From positions 1 to 34,731 of the forward strand of contig JANQJV010000143.1 in NCBI GenBank assembly GCA_028281465.1: a stretch of DNA of 34,731 bases. Reading direction: 5' to 3'. This DNA is from Azospirillaceae bacterium (GTDB lineage Bacteria; Pseudomonadota; Alphaproteobacteria; Azospirillales; Azospirillaceae). The position numbers were made by a program, and so were the translations under genes. Positions 9,106 through 18,991 of this stretch are shown here, piece by piece (the stretch's first letter is position 1; every line of letters starts with the position of its first letter). The notes beneath the pieces are model-generated. The model was not told the DNA's origin and made no database searches. It worked only from the letters and a program-made list of their open reading frames with translations.

Positions 9106-9122
9106 CGACCATCCCGGGCCTG

Positions 9123-10274
9123 TCATGCGATCAATCGATCCGGCGACAGGGCGCTGGCGCCAATGCCATTGGCTGATAAATCGTCCGGGATGCGAGACCC
9201 TGTGAGGATCGCCGCTGCAGTACGGGCAAGCGCCGGGGCCGTCTGGATGCCGTAACCACCTTGGCCGGCCAGCCAGAAGAAGCCGTGGCTGCGCGGATCG
9301 AACCCGGCGACCGGGTCGCCGTGGCGGAAGAAGCTGCGCAGTCCAGCCCAGCGATGCGCGATCCGCCGTACACGCAACCGCGTCGCCGCCTCGATGCGGT
9401 CGACGGCGATGGCCACGTCCAAATCTTCGGGCTGGACGTCGCACGGTGCCATGGGTGTGGCATCCGCCGGTGAGGCCAACAACCGTCCAGCCTCCGGTTT
9501 AAAGTAAAATTCCTCGTCGGCATCGACGATCATCGGCCATTGGCTCATTTCGGACAGCAGGCACGGGTCATCCACCTCCGGGTCGAACACCAGCGCCGTG
9601 CGTCGGCGTGGCGCCAGGCCAAGCCGGCTCAGACCAACCAAGTCCGCGACCTCGTCAGCCCAGGCACCGGCGGCATTCACCACGATGCCGGCGGCAAAAT
9701 GGTTGGTGCGGGTCGTGACCCGCCACCCCGACCCTTCCCGAGTCAGACCGGTCACCGCGCCGTTCGTCACCACCCGTCCACCCCTCTGGCGTAGCCCGCG
9801 CATATAGGCGCCGTGCAGGCCGTGCACATCCAGATCGCTGGCATCGGGTTCTGCCACCGCACCGGCCAGGCGATCCGCACGCAGCACCGGAACCCGGGCG
9901 ACCGCTTCCGCAACGCCGAGACGTGCCACCGAGTCCACCCACCGGCGCCCGGCCTCGTAAAGTTGGTCCAATCGGGACTGCTGGTCAGGTCGGCCAACGA
10001 ATAAAACGCCGCGTGGCGTCAATACGGCGTGGTCTGCCAAGCCATTGGCTCTAGACAAGAAGAAATCCGCACTACCGATCGATAGGGCGCGCACCAGGCG
10101 GGGGCCATAGGTTTGCGAGTAGAGGGCGGCCGACCGTCCGGTGGCATGGTAGGCGGGTTGGCTTTCCCGTTCCAGTACCAGGACGCGGCCGTGCGTGGCC
10201 AGTTCATACGCCAATGACACTCCGGCCATGCCGGCGCCAATGACCAAGAAATCGATGACGGGGGATGTGTTCAT
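9123..10274 (-). CDS. DAO-family flavin dehydrogenase resembling D-arginine dehydrogenase
   Basis: The 383-aa protein has the FAD Rossmann motif VIGAGMAG near the N-terminus, then [29 protein letters not shown], and the C-terminal [18 protein letters not shown]. Long stretches match my recollection of the Pseudomonas D-arginine dehydrogenase, including [25 protein letters not shown] and WAGLRSF. It therefore probably oxidises a D-amino acid to the imino acid and passes electrons to a quinone rather than oxygen. The start at 10274 follows the FAD fold; 30 further residues to 10364 are proline-rich and unlikely to be translated. Substrate preference is not proven. It is convergent with bfd and divergent from lepA. 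Confidence 0.85.
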   Translation of the reverse strand: MNTSPVIDFLVIGAGMAGVSLAYELATHGRVLVLERESQPAYHATGRSAALYSQTYGPRLVRALSIGSADFFLSRANGLADHAVLTPRGVLFVGRPDQQSRLDQLYEAGRRWVDSVARLGVAEAVARVPVLRADRLAGAVAEPDASDLDVHGLHGAYMRGLRQRGGRVVTNGAVTGLTREGSGWRVTTRTNHFAAGIVVNAAGAWADEVADLVGLSRLGLAPRRRTALVFDPEVDDPCLLSEMSQWPMIVDADEEFYFKPEAGRLLASPADATPMAPCDVQPEDLDVAIAVDRIEAATRLRVRRIAHRWAGLRSFFRHGDPVAGFDPRSHGFFWLAGQGGYGIQTAPALARTAAAILTGSRIPDDLSANGIGASALSPDRLIA

Positions 10275-10319
10275 GGGTTTGGCCGGGGTTGGAGGGCGAG
10301 TCGTTTGTGAGTGTGACAC

Positions 10320-10357
10320 GGGCTGGACCAAGGGGGCTGGACCAAGGGGGGCTGGAC
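10320..10357 (+). repeat. Short tandem repeat upstream of lepA
   Basis: GCTGGACCAAGG starts at 10322 and again at 10336, and a third partial copy (GCTGGAC) starts at 10351. The period is 14-15 bp. It lies in the 227-bp gap between the flavoenzyme gene and lepA. No function is evident; it may be slipped-strand expansion in the leader. Confidence 0.7.
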
Positions 10358-10501
10358 ACGCCAAGGTCTGGGATGATCGCCACGCCGATGTGGGTTTGGT
10401 CCTGGGTTCGGCGACGAGAGACCTGGCGGGCGTGCAGGCATGCCGTTGCGCTGGGGCGGTGTGCGCCCTATGTTCGCGCTCGAACCTGGTCCGGGACAGT
10501 C

Positions 10502-12304
10502 ATGACCGATCTCTCGCACATTCGCAATTTCGCCATTATCGCGCACATCGACCACGGCAAGTCCACCTTGGCGGACCGGCTGATCCAGCTTTGCGGTGGC
10601 CTGGAAGCACGCGAGATGCGTGACCAGTTGCTCGACAGCATGGACATCGAGCGGGAGCGCGGCATCACCATTAAAGCGCAAACCGTGCGCCTGTGGTATG
10701 ACGCCGAGGATGGCCGGCGCCACCAGCTCAACCTCATGGACACCCCCGGCCATGTGGACTTTGCCTACGAGGTCAGTCGGTCGCTGGCCGCCTGCGAAGG
10801 CTCGCTGCTGGTGGTCGACGCCAGCCAGGGCGTGGAGGCGCAGACGCTCGCCAATGTCTACCAAGCACTCGACCATGACCACGAGATCGTCCCGGTGCTC
10901 AATAAGATCGACCTGCCGGCCGCCGAACCCGAGCGCATTAAACAACAAATCGAAGACGTCATTGGCTTAGATGCGTCGGATGCCGTGGAGATTTCCGCCA
11001 AGACCGGCCTCAACGTCAATGCGCTCCTGGAGGCCATCGTCCGGCGTCTGCCGCCACCCAAGGGCGAGGCCAGTGCGCCGCTCAAGGCCTTGCTGGTGGA
11101 CAGTTGGTACGACCCCTATCTGGGCGTCATGATCCTGGTGCGCGTGGTCGATGGCACGCTCAAGGTCGGGCAGAAGGTGCGTTTCATGGCCACCGGCTCG
11201 GCGCGCGATGTCGATCGGGTCGGCATCTTTTCGCCCAAGCCGGTGCTCATGGGAGAATTGGCGCCCGGAGAAATGGGTTTCATCACCGCCGGCATCAAAG
11301 ACATCGGCGAGACCAAAGTGGGCGACACCCTGACGGAGGAGAAGCGGCCGGCTGCTGAGCCTTTGGCCGGCTTCAAACCGTCCATCCCCGTGGTGTTCTG
11401 TGGCCTGTTCCCAGCCGATGCCGGCGATTTCGAGCGGCTGCGCGACAGCCTGGGCAAGCTGGCTCTGAACGACGCGAGCTTTCATTTCGAAATGGAAACC
11501 TCGGCGGCGCTCGGCTTTGGCTTCCGCTGCGGTTTCCTCGGTCTGCTGCACCTGGAGATCATCCAGGAGCGACTCGAGCGGGAATTCGATCTCGACCTGA
11601 TCACCACCGCGCCATCGGTGGTCTACAAAATCCATATGGCCGACGGTGTTGTGCTGGAGATGCACAATCCGGCCGACTGGCCCGATCCAGTGCGGATCGG
11701 TCATGTTGAAGAGCCTTGGATCAAGGCGACGATTCTGCTGCCGGACGAATATCTGGGCGGGATTCTGCAGCTCTGTTCGGAACGGCGCGGCGAGCAGGTG
11801 GAACTGACCTACGCCGGCAGCCGCGCCATGCTGGTCTATCGACTGCCACTGAATGAGGTGGTGTTCGACTTCTATGACCGCCTCAAGTCGATCAGCCGTG
11901 GCTACGCCAGCTTCGACTACCAGATCGACGATTACCACGAGGGTGACCTGGTGAAGATGGCGATCCTGGTCAATGCCGAACCGGTCGACGCGCTCTCCTG
12001 CATCGTGCACCGCAGCCAGGCCGAACGCCGTGGCCGTGCCATGTGCGAGCGCCTGAAGGAGCTGATCCCACGGCAGTTGTTCAAGATCGCCGTGCAAGCC
12101 GCGATCGGTGGTCGGGTGATCGCGCGCGAGACCATCTCGGCCCTGCGCAAGGACGTGCTCGCCAAATGCTATGGCGGTGACGTCACGCGCAAGCGCAAGC
12201 TCTTGGAAAAGCAGAAAGAAGGCAAGAAGCGCATGCGCCAGTTCGGCCAAGTGGAGATTCCGCAGAGCGCCTTCATCGCTGCGCTGCGCATGGGCGAGGA
12301 TTGA
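10502..12304 (+). CDS. lepA: LepA / EF4 translational GTPase
   Basis: Elongation factor 4, a ribosome-binding GTPase acting in translation under stress and in initiation or ribosome assembly. G-domain motifs are AHIDHGKST (14-22), DTPGHVDF and NKIDLP, with the RGITIKAQ switch-I region. The LepA-specific C-terminus is present ([24 protein letters not shown], of which the first part is the signature), ending with the usual [10 protein letters not shown]. From the ATG at 10502 the protein has 600 aa, the family norm. The frame is open further upstream to 10265, but that part runs through the tandem repeat and is not conserved. It is convergent with ccrM. Confidence 0.97.
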   Translation: MTDLSHIRNFAIIAHIDHGKSTLADRLIQLCGGLEAREMRDQLLDSMDIERERGITIKAQTVRLWYDAEDGRRHQLNLMDTPGHVDFAYEVSRSLAACEGSLLVVDASQGVEAQTLANVYQALDHDHEIVPVLNKIDLPAAEPERIKQQIEDVIGLDASDAVEISAKTGLNVNALLEAIVRRLPPPKGEASAPLKALLVDSWYDPYLGVMILVRVVDGTLKVGQKVRFMATGSARDVDRVGIFSPKPVLMGELAPGEMGFITAGIKDIGETKVGDTLTEEKRPAAEPLAGFKPSIPVVFCGLFPADAGDFERLRDSLGKLALNDASFHFEMETSAALGFGFRCGFLGLLHLEIIQERLEREFDLDLITTAPSVVYKIHMADGVVLEMHNPADWPDPVRIGHVEEPWIKATILLPDEYLGGILQLCSERRGEQVELTYAGSRAMLVYRLPLNEVVFDFYDRLKSISRGYASFDYQIDDYHEGDLVKMAILVNAEPVDALSCIVHRSQAERRGRAMCERLKELIPRQLFKIAVQAAIGGRVIARETISALRKDVLAKCYGGDVTRKRKLLEKQKEGKKRMRQFGQVEIPQSAFIAALRMGED

Positions 12305-12321
12305 CGCTATCCGTCGTCTGC

Positions 12322-12346
12322 ACAGGGTGGGCGTGTCCAACCCCTG

Positions 12347-12347
<1 letters not shown>
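12322..12347. terminator. Possible hairpin between convergent lepA and ccrM
   Basis: ACAGGG (12322-12327) can pair with CCCTGT (12342-12347), and the loop side contains further GG/CC complementarity. It sits in the 42-bp gap between the lepA stop and the end of ccrM, where a bidirectional terminator is expected. There is no clear T-run on either side, so this is weak. Confidence 0.3.
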
Positions 12348-13516
<1,169 letters not shown>

Positions 13517-13553
13517 TCAACAGCAGACCGCAGCGCCTGCCACAAATCCGGCA

Positions 13554-14213
13554 TCACAGTGCGACTATTGCCCGTACCGGTGCAAAACTGCAACGATGAT
13601 GCGGTGTTGCGCCGAGTCGATGGAGTGCGTCCAGGTGTTCGCGTGTACCGTAGCCGGCGTTGCGGTCCCAGCCGTAGCCGGGATAGTCTTGCGCCAGCCT
13701 AGCCATCAGGTGATCGCGGGTTACCTTGGCAACGATCGACGCTGCAGCGATCGCTGGCACTGTGCCGTCACCGCCGATGATGGCGCGGGCCGGGCAGGGT
13801 AAAGTCGGCACATGTCGGCCATCGACCAGCGCCTGGTCTGGGACAACAGGCAGGGCGGCGACCGCCCGGGCCATGGCCAAGAGGCTGGCCTGGAGGATGT
13901 TGATGCGTTCGATTTCCTCCACCGAGGCGACGCCGATACCGACGTGGCAATGATGGGCAATCTGTGGGGCCAACCGCTCGCGCTTGGCGCGGGACAGGCG
14001 CTTGCTGTCGGTCACAGCGGCGGCCAGGGGCGCTGGCAAACCGTCGGGTGGCAGGATGACGGCTGCGGCATGCACCGGGCCGGCCAGTGGCCCACGGCCA
14101 ACCTCATCGATCCCACACAGTCGAGCGTTCCCGAGGTTCCACGCCGCGGGGTCGACGTGGCTGGCATGGTCTCGTCGCGGTCCGATCGTGGGCACTGTCG
14201 TTTCAGCCGACAC
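13554..14213 (-). CDS. rnhB: Ribonuclease HII
   Basis: RNase HII removes RNA primers and misincorporated ribonucleotides from DNA. The acidic catalytic set is visible: Asp-Glu in [15 protein letters not shown], Asp in LVDGRHVP, and Asp in [17 protein letters not shown] and [11 protein letters not shown] are further signatures. A longer frame from 14324 would overlap the upstream gene by over 100 bp. The better start is GTG at 14213, whose first base is the last base of the upstream TAG (TAGTG). It gives 219 aa, the family norm, and implies translational coupling. The upstream gene encodes a metallophosphoesterase; ccrM follows. Confidence 0.92.
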   Translation of the reverse strand: MSAETTVPTIGPRRDHASHVDPAAWNLGNARLCGIDEVGRGPLAGPVHAAAVILPPDGLPAPLAAAVTDSKRLSRAKRERLAPQIAHHCHVGIGVASVEEIERINILQASLLAMARAVAALPVVPDQALVDGRHVPTLPCPARAIIGGDGTVPAIAAASIVAKVTRDHLMARLAQDYPGYGWDRNAGYGTREHLDALHRLGATPHHRCSFAPVRAIVAL

Positions 14214-15010
14214 TAGAGTCGGAACGGTGTGGCCGGGTGGTCCGCGATCGGGCGCTGGTGGCTCACCAATCCGCTCTCGGGCAGCCACAGATGCAGCGCC
14301 ATAGCCGGCGGTTCGAGAGTCCACGCGGCTGATGCGTCCGCTGTCAGATCAAGAGCGACCTGGTGGGCGGTCGCCGGGCAAATGAGGACCACACTGCCGC
14401 CCCAGCGAACGATCACGGTTCGGTGCACATGTCCGCACAGGATGCGCTCCACACCGCCGTGCGCGGCAACTAAGTGCGCCGCGATGGCACTGTTGGCACA
14501 CCCAAACCGATCCATGGGCCCGATGCCGGTATCAATGGGCGGGTGATGCATAAGGATCACCGTCGGTCGATCTGGGGCTTCGCCCAACCGCTTGGCGAGC
14601 CAACCGAGACGGGCCGGACAAAGACAGCCACCGGATTGGCCCGGCTCCACAGTGTCCAGAGCGATCAGGCGGACCGGGAAATCGTCCACCGTGTAGTGCA
14701 AGAACTCGCACCCGACGGGCAGGTATCCATGATCGAAAAAGGCGGCGCGCAGGTTGTGCCGGTTATCGTGGTTGCCGGGGATGACATAGGCCGGCAGCCG
14801 CAACGGTGCGAGAATGTCTCGGAGCGCCTGGTATTCCTCCGGTTTGCCGTCGTTGGTCAGGTCGCCGGTGATGACGACGAAATCGGGCTGTGGTGTGAGC
14901 GCGTTCAAGGCGGTCACCGCCGCCGACGCCATCGTGTTCGCGTCGATGCCGCCGACGGCTAAGTGTCCGGCGGCGGTCACGTGCAAATCGGTAATCTGCG
15001 CAAAGAGCAT
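14213..15010 (-). CDS. Calcineurin-like metallophosphoesterase, CpdA/GpdQ type
   Basis: The 265-aa protein has the full class III phosphodiesterase metal-binding series: TDLHV near the N-terminus, [27 protein letters not shown] and CGHVHRT. This set matches cAMP phosphodiesterase CpdA and glycerophosphodiesterase GpdQ; the two cannot be separated by motif alone. No signal peptide is seen, so it is cytoplasmic. Its TAG overlaps the GTG of rnhB by one base. The 385 bp between its start and mucR hold no gene. Confidence 0.88.
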   Translation of the reverse strand: MLFAQITDLHVTAAGHLAVGGIDANTMASAAVTALNALTPQPDFVVITGDLTNDGKPEEYQALRDILAPLRLPAYVIPGNHDNRHNLRAAFFDHGYLPVGCEFLHYTVDDFPVRLIALDTVEPGQSGGCLCPARLGWLAKRLGEAPDRPTVILMHHPPIDTGIGPMDRFGCANSAIAAHLVAAHGGVERILCGHVHRTVIVRWGGSVVLICPATAHQVALDLTADASAAWTLEPPAMALHLWLPESGLVSHQRPIADHPATPFRL

Positions 15011-15395
15011 GGGGCGGCGTTACTCAACAGGGACGAATGACACAGCGACGAAGAACCGCACCCTACCCGTGCCACCGGACGCCGACAAGCGTTGGACGGG
15101 GTGGAGATGGTCGAAACCCGATAGGTCGGCGCAGGACCGATGTGTCCGGCTTTGGTTTGCCTGTGCGCACAATGCATCGGACAATTCGCCGCAGTGAAGA
15201 AGAACCCACGATGTATGCGCGCGCTGTGGCGAAGAACTCGTTTCGCGCTTGATTTGCGAATGCGAGAGGCGTATTCGGTGAAAAGCGGCGAATGCGCGCC
15301 TAGTTGTATTCCATGTGTGTTGAGATAATTCGTTTTGATTTTGGTGGCGTTTCGGTCTTGCGACGAACCGTGGGCGCCGGTTGGGGCGGAGTTAA
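15011..15395. other. Gene-free divergent region upstream of mucR
   Basis: This 385-bp gap lies between the divergent phosphoesterase gene and mucR. Short open frames in it look random. The part from about 15300 to 15350 is noticeably richer in A+T than its surroundings, with several T-tracts. MucR proteins bind AT-rich sites and often repress their own gene, so autoregulatory sites are plausible here. No promoter can be fixed with confidence. Confidence 0.4.
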
Positions 15396-15848
15396 ATGGA
15401 TCAGGGAACATCCGAAATGGGTTCTGGACCGCGAACCTTGCCGCGTCTGACCGCCCAGGTGGTGTCCGCCTTTCTCGGCAACCATCCCATCCCGGTGTCG
15501 GAAGTGCCTGAGGTCATCCGGAGTGTACACAGCGCCTTCGCTCGATTGGACCAAGGCGGTGCGCCGTCGGCGCAGCAGGCAGAGCCGCCGACACCGGCCG
15601 TGCCGATTCGACGTTCGGTCACGCCCGATTACATAGTCTGCCTCGAAGACGGCAAGAAGATGAAGATGCTGAAGCGCCATCTGTGGACGCGCTACGGCAT
15701 GACTCCAGACGACTATCGCGCCAAGTGGGGTCTACCCAAGGACTATCCGATGGTGGCACCGAGATATGCCCAGGCGCGGGCCGATACAGCGCGCCGTTTG
15801 GGGTTGGGGCGGCGGCGCGGGCAGACGACCGAGGACGAGACGGAATAG
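15396..15848 (+). CDS. mucR: MucR/Ros-family zinc-finger-like transcriptional regulator
   Basis: The 150-aa protein has the two-part MucR structure. The N-terminal region (LTAQVVSAFLGNHPIPVSEVPEVI) is the oligomerisation part, and residues 77-125 are the DNA-binding part (TPDYIVCLEDGKKMKMLKRHL, then MTPDDYRAKWGLP and YPMVAP). MucR proteins are AT-rich-DNA binders that silence exopolysaccharide, motility and cell-cycle genes. Of the zinc ligands of the Ros prototype only Cys82 and His95 remain: the second Cys position is Asp85, and the last His position is Arg99/Tyr100. Other MucR-family proteins also lack ligands, so it may still fold and bind DNA. Confidence 0.93.
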   Translation: MDQGTSEMGSGPRTLPRLTAQVVSAFLGNHPIPVSEVPEVIRSVHSAFARLDQGGAPSAQQAEPPTPAVPIRRSVTPDYIVCLEDGKKMKMLKRHLWTRYGMTPDDYRAKWGLPKDYPMVAPRYAQARADTARRLGLGRRRGQTTEDETE

Positions 15849-15871
15849 GCGTTCGGTGGTGGGGCCGGGGG

Positions 15872-16960
15872 TCATGGTGTAACCGGAGCCTCGGCCAGCC
15901 GCACCACCTGGCGCCGTGGTCCCCAATCACCCGGTCCGTCTGCGAACACGCCCGCACAAACAGTGCCGCAGGACAGGCAGCGTCCCCTGGCATCCAGGCG
16001 CCATGAAATCGGCTGGTAGCCACGCCGACCGATCACCCGAGTACCGCAGGCATGGCAATAGGTGCTGCCGCGTCCAACGTCCTGCACATTGCCGACATAG
16101 ACGTGGCGCAGGCCATTGGATTGCGCGATCTGGCGCGCCCGGATCAATGTCGTGTGCGGCGTGCGCGGTTTGTTCAACATCCGATAGTCCGGATGGAACG
16201 CCGTGAAATGCATCGGCACATCCGGGCCAAGCCGATCCGCCACCCAGGCGGTCATCTGGTCGAATTCCTGGTCGCTGTCGTTTTCACCCGGAATGACCAG
16301 ATTGGTGATCTCAACCCAGACCGAGGTTTCTCGCGTGAGGTACTCCAGCGTTTCCAGGACCGGACCAAGCTGGCTATTGGTCACCTGGCGGTAGAAGCGT
16401 TCCGTGAACGCCTTGAGGTCGATGTTGGCGGCATTGATGTGGCGGTAGAACTCAGCCCGCGGTTCCGCGCACATGTAGCCGGCACTGACCGCTACGGTGC
16501 GGACGCCCACCGCATGGCACGCCGCGGCAATGTCGACGGCATATTCCAGGAAAATGACGGGGTCGTTATAGGTGAAGGCCACACTGGCGCAGCCGTGCCG
16601 ACGGGCGGCTTGCGCCAGCGCTGTCGGTCCGGCCGCATCGGCGAGCGTGTCTATCTCGCGCGATTTGCTGATGTCCCAGTTCTGGCAGAATTTGCAGTTG
16701 AGATTGCAGCCGGCGGTGCCAAAAGAAAGGGTGGCGCTCCCGGGAAGGAAATGGTTGAGCGGCTTTTTTTCGATCGGATCGATGCAGAATCCACTGGAGC
16801 GGCCATAGGTGGTTAGGACGATGCCGTCGCCGTCACGGGCCCGGACGAAGCACAAACCCTGCTGCCCATCCGCCAGGCGGCAATGTCGAGGGCACACGTC
16901 GCACTGGACCCGACCGTCGTCCAGGCGGTGCCAATACCGGGTCGGAACCGCGTCGGTCAT
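15872..16960 (-). CDS. amrS: AmmeMemoRadiSam system radical SAM enzyme (AmrS)
   Basis: Radical SAM protein of 362 aa from the ATG at 16960; the frame runs on to 17116 but would cross the divergent promoter region. The 4Fe-4S motif is CNLNCKFC (Cys 85, 89, 92), inside SFGTAGC...CQNWDIS. It has an extra N-terminal cysteine group (CDVCPRHC, then GLCFVR) and a C-terminal zinc-ribbon-like pair (CHACG, CLSCG). FTYNDPVIFLEY and HFTAFHPDY are typical of the family that co-occurs with Memo and AMMECR1 proteins. The reaction is unknown to me. It is divergent from the Memo-AMMECR1 gene with 154 bp between the starts. Confidence 0.92.
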   Translation of the reverse strand: MTDAVPTRYWHRLDDGRVQCDVCPRHCRLADGQQGLCFVRARDGDGIVLTTYGRSSGFCIDPIEKKPLNHFLPGSATLSFGTAGCNLNCKFCQNWDISKSREIDTLADAAGPTALAQAARRHGCASVAFTYNDPVIFLEYAVDIAAACHAVGVRTVAVSAGYMCAEPRAEFYRHINAANIDLKAFTERFYRQVTNSQLGPVLETLEYLTRETSVWVEITNLVIPGENDSDQEFDQMTAWVADRLGPDVPMHFTAFHPDYRMLNKPRTPHTTLIRARQIAQSNGLRHVYVGNVQDVGRGSTYCHACGTRVIGRRGYQPISWRLDARGRCLSCGTVCAGVFADGPGDWGPRRQVVRLAEAPVTP

Positions 16961-17028
16961 GACCATTCCCGTCCTGCGCATTGGCATCGATACCGCGCCC
17001 CTCCCCTTACCGACACCAATGTGCAACG

Positions 17029-17054
17029 TATCACGCTGGAACCGATACGTGATA
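17029..17054. promoter_or_regulatory. Inverted repeat in the amrS / Memo-AMMECR1 divergent promoter
   Basis: TATCACG (17029-17035) and CGTGATA (17048-17054) form a perfect 7-bp inverted repeat with a 12-bp spacer. A second pair, GTATC and GATAC, is nested inside (17028-17032 and 17044-17048), and TATCTGGATA follows at 17071-17080. The spacing suits a dimeric repressor acting on both divergent genes. A TTGACC at 17058-17063 may be a -35 box for the Memo gene, but no matching -10 is clear. Operator function is inferred. Confidence 0.45.
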
Positions 17055-17114
17055 GGCTTGACCGTGTCAGTATCTGGATATCGTTGCCACCGCCGCACCG
17101 ACAGGAGGCTTGCC

Positions 17115-18542
17115 ATGTCACGGGTCCGCCCTCCAAGTGTTGCCGGGATGTTCTATCCAGCCGAGCCATCGGTCTTGGCCACCCAAATCCAGGCGCTGAT
17201 GGCCGGGGCTGCGACTGAGTCCTATGCCGCCAAGGCGATGATTGCGCCCCATGCCGGCTATCCGTATTCCGGGCCGGTGGCCGCGAGTGCCTATGCGGCC
17301 GTGCGCGACCGGGCCGATCGCATTGAGCGGGTGGTTCTGATCGGGCCGGCACATCGCTTTGCCATCGACGGCATCGCGGTGCCGGATGCCAACGGATTGG
17401 CCACGCCGCTGGGCACGGTGCCCGTGGACACGGCCACGGTCGCGGTGTTGTGCCGGCAGCGCTTGGTCGCGTGTATCGACCGTGCTTTCGACGGCGAACA
17501 CGCCTTGGAGGTGCATCTCCCGTTCCTGCAAACCCTGTTTGGAGATTTTCGGGTCGTGCCGCTTCTGGTTGGCCGGTCCACGCCGGAGCAAGTGGTCCAA
17601 GTCCTGGCGGCGTGCTGGGGCGGCGACGAGACTCTGGTCATCGTCAGCTCGGATTTGAGCCATTTTCTCGATTATGCTGCGGCGCAGCGGCTGGATGCAG
17701 CGACCACGCGTGCCTTTGAGAGTTTGCAGGGTTCCGGGCTGACTGGTCGCAATGCGTGCGGCCATCTGCCGGTGTCGGGCTTGTTGCGCCATGCCGGTGC
17801 CCTGGATATGCGCGCCACCACGCTGGATAGGCGCAATTCTGGCGATACTGCTGGCGGCCGGGACCGGGTCGTCGGCTACGGTGCCTATGTGTTCGAGTAT
17901 GCCACCGCCGCGCGGCTCGACTCCACGCTGCGCCAGCGCCTTTTGACCCTGGCTCGGCTGGCGCTTGAGCATGGTGTGCGCCAGGGTGAACCTTTGCCGG
18001 TCGAGACGCCGGCGCATCCTCCGCCGCTTCGGGCTCTTCGCAAAACCTTCGTAACCCTGGAGTTGGATGGTGCACTCCGCGGCTGTGTCGGCTCTGTCGT
18101 GCCACACAAGCCGCTGGTGGAGGATGTGGTTGCCAATGTGTTCAAGGCCTCGCGGCAGGATCCGCGCTTCGCCCCGGTGACCGAGGCGGAAGCGGCACAT
18201 ATGGACATTTCGATATCCATCCTGAGCCATCCACGGCCGATCGCATTTCGTTCGGAGTCGGACTTGGTCGAGTCGCTGAATCCGGATGTGGATGGCTTGA
18301 TTTTGCGCGACGGCGACCGCCAAAGCCTGTTCCTACCCAAGGTCTGGCGGTCGCTGCCCGATCCCCGCCAGTTCGTCCGCCACCTCAAGCTCAAGGCTGG
18401 CTTGCCCGCCGACCACGAGTCGCCAAACCTTCAAGGCTTTCGTTTTATGGCCGAGAGCTTCGCCGCACCGGCCACGTCCACGGCCGTGGACGTGGCGGCG
18501 GCCGCACCGGCACCGGTACCGGCGTTGCAGTGGTATTCCTGA
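17115..18542 (+). CDS. Memo-AMMECR1 fusion (AmmeMemoRadiSam proteins B and A)
   Basis: One 475-aa polypeptide carries two domains usually encoded separately in prokaryotes. Residues 1 to about 270 are a Memo domain, structurally related to class III extradiol dioxygenases: PPSVAGMFYPA, APHAGYPYSGPVA, IGPAHR, GEHALEVHLPFLQ and SSDLSHFLDYA. From about 295 comes an AMMECR1 domain, with the hallmark hexapeptide LRGCVG at 321-326, QDPRFAPV and MDISISILS. The ATG at 17115 follows an AGGAGG by 6 nt, a strong site; the longer upstream frame is discarded. The fusion implies a fixed 1:1 working unit, and the divergent radical SAM gene completes the set. Biochemical function is not established to my knowledge. 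Confidence 0.93.
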   Translation: MSRVRPPSVAGMFYPAEPSVLATQIQALMAGAATESYAAKAMIAPHAGYPYSGPVAASAYAAVRDRADRIERVVLIGPAHRFAIDGIAVPDANGLATPLGTVPVDTATVAVLCRQRLVACIDRAFDGEHALEVHLPFLQTLFGDFRVVPLLVGRSTPEQVVQVLAACWGGDETLVIVSSDLSHFLDYAAAQRLDAATTRAFESLQGSGLTGRNACGHLPVSGLLRHAGALDMRATTLDRRNSGDTAGGRDRVVGYGAYVFEYATAARLDSTLRQRLLTLARLALEHGVRQGEPLPVETPAHPPPLRALRKTFVTLELDGALRGCVGSVVPHKPLVEDVVANVFKASRQDPRFAPVTEAEAAHMDISISILSHPRPIAFRSESDLVESLNPDVDGLILRDGDRQSLFLPKVWRSLPDPRQFVRHLKLKAGLPADHESPNLQGFRFMAESFAAPATSTAVDVAAAAPAPVPALQWYS

Positions 18543-18563
18543 TCCGTGCTCGGCACGCGGATA

Positions 18564-18592
18564 TTGACGTACGCTGGACTGGCGAGTACATA
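18564..18592 (+). promoter_or_regulatory. Likely promoter of the tRNA-Val gene
   Basis: TTGACG (18564-18569) matches the sigma-70 -35 consensus at 5 of 6 positions. It is followed after 17 bp by TACATA (18587-18592), a weaker -10. The predicted start lies roughly 20 nt before the tRNA, and the whole signal falls just after the Memo-AMMECR1 stop. Confidence 0.55.
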
Positions 18593-18617
18593 ACCTGGCT
18601 TACCGTCGATCAAGGCG

Positions 18618-18692
18618 GGGCGCGTAGCTCAGCGGGAGAGCACTCCCTTCACACGGGAGGGGTCACAGGTTCAATCCCTGTCGCGCCCACCA
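18618..18692 (+). tRNA. tRNA-Val (anticodon CAC)
   Basis: A full cloverleaf can be drawn by hand. Acceptor GGGCGCG (18618-18624) pairs with CGCGCCC (18682-18688). The D arm is GCTC/GAGC, and the anticodon stem CTCCC/GGGAG encloses loop TTCACAC with CAC at 18650-18652. The variable loop has five bases, and the T arm ACAGG/CCTGT encloses TTCAATC. The discriminator is A, and CCA is encoded at 18690-18692. It reads GTG valine codons. A run of six T follows at once (18693-18698) and may help termination. Confidence 0.97.
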
Positions 18693-18790
18693 TTTTTTCC
18701 GACCCGTTTTTAATTAGATCAGCGCTCGGCGATGTCTTGTTTGATGTCGTGCGACCAAAGCGCCTGTCCGTCCTATGGTGAGTCGGGATT

Positions 18791-18991
18791 TATACCGATG
18801 GTCCGCCTTGACGACACGGTCGGTTTCGGCGCTGAACGAGGAGCGCCGGCATCCCTGCCGGCTGGACCGCTGCCATCTTGGCGGCCGGCGGCTGGGCGTG
18901 GGCCGCGCCGGCTGGAAGCCGGCGGTCCAGCCGGCAAGGATGCCGGCGCTCCGAAACGGGGCGGCCCGAGGACCGGTCATTGTTTCGGGCC
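18791..18991 (-). repeat. Palindromic intergenic repeat, long copy
   Basis: This is the inverse-orientation partner of the repeat at 252-370, with the same outer sequences but about 84 bp more in the middle. The extra part extends the hairpin: 18841-18870 and 18922-18951 are inverted repeats of 30 nt that differ at one position, separated by 51 bp also rich in CCGGC/GCCGG. Transcribed, it would fold into a very stable stem. It lies in the 550-bp gap between tRNA-Val and the sulfotransferase gene; the rest of that gap (to 19242) holds nothing recognisable. Confidence 0.82.

Noticed and set aside
10967..12340. 457-codon open frame antisense to lepA
   Set aside because: It mirrors a strongly conserved gene; low-complexity His/Gln/Arg content and no family resemblance. 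GC-rich DNA gives long antisense frames.
17118..18323. 401-codon open frame antisense to the Memo-AMMECR1 gene
   Set aside because: The plus-strand frame has clear Memo and AMMECR1 motifs; the antisense product is Arg/His/Gln-rich without recognisable domains.
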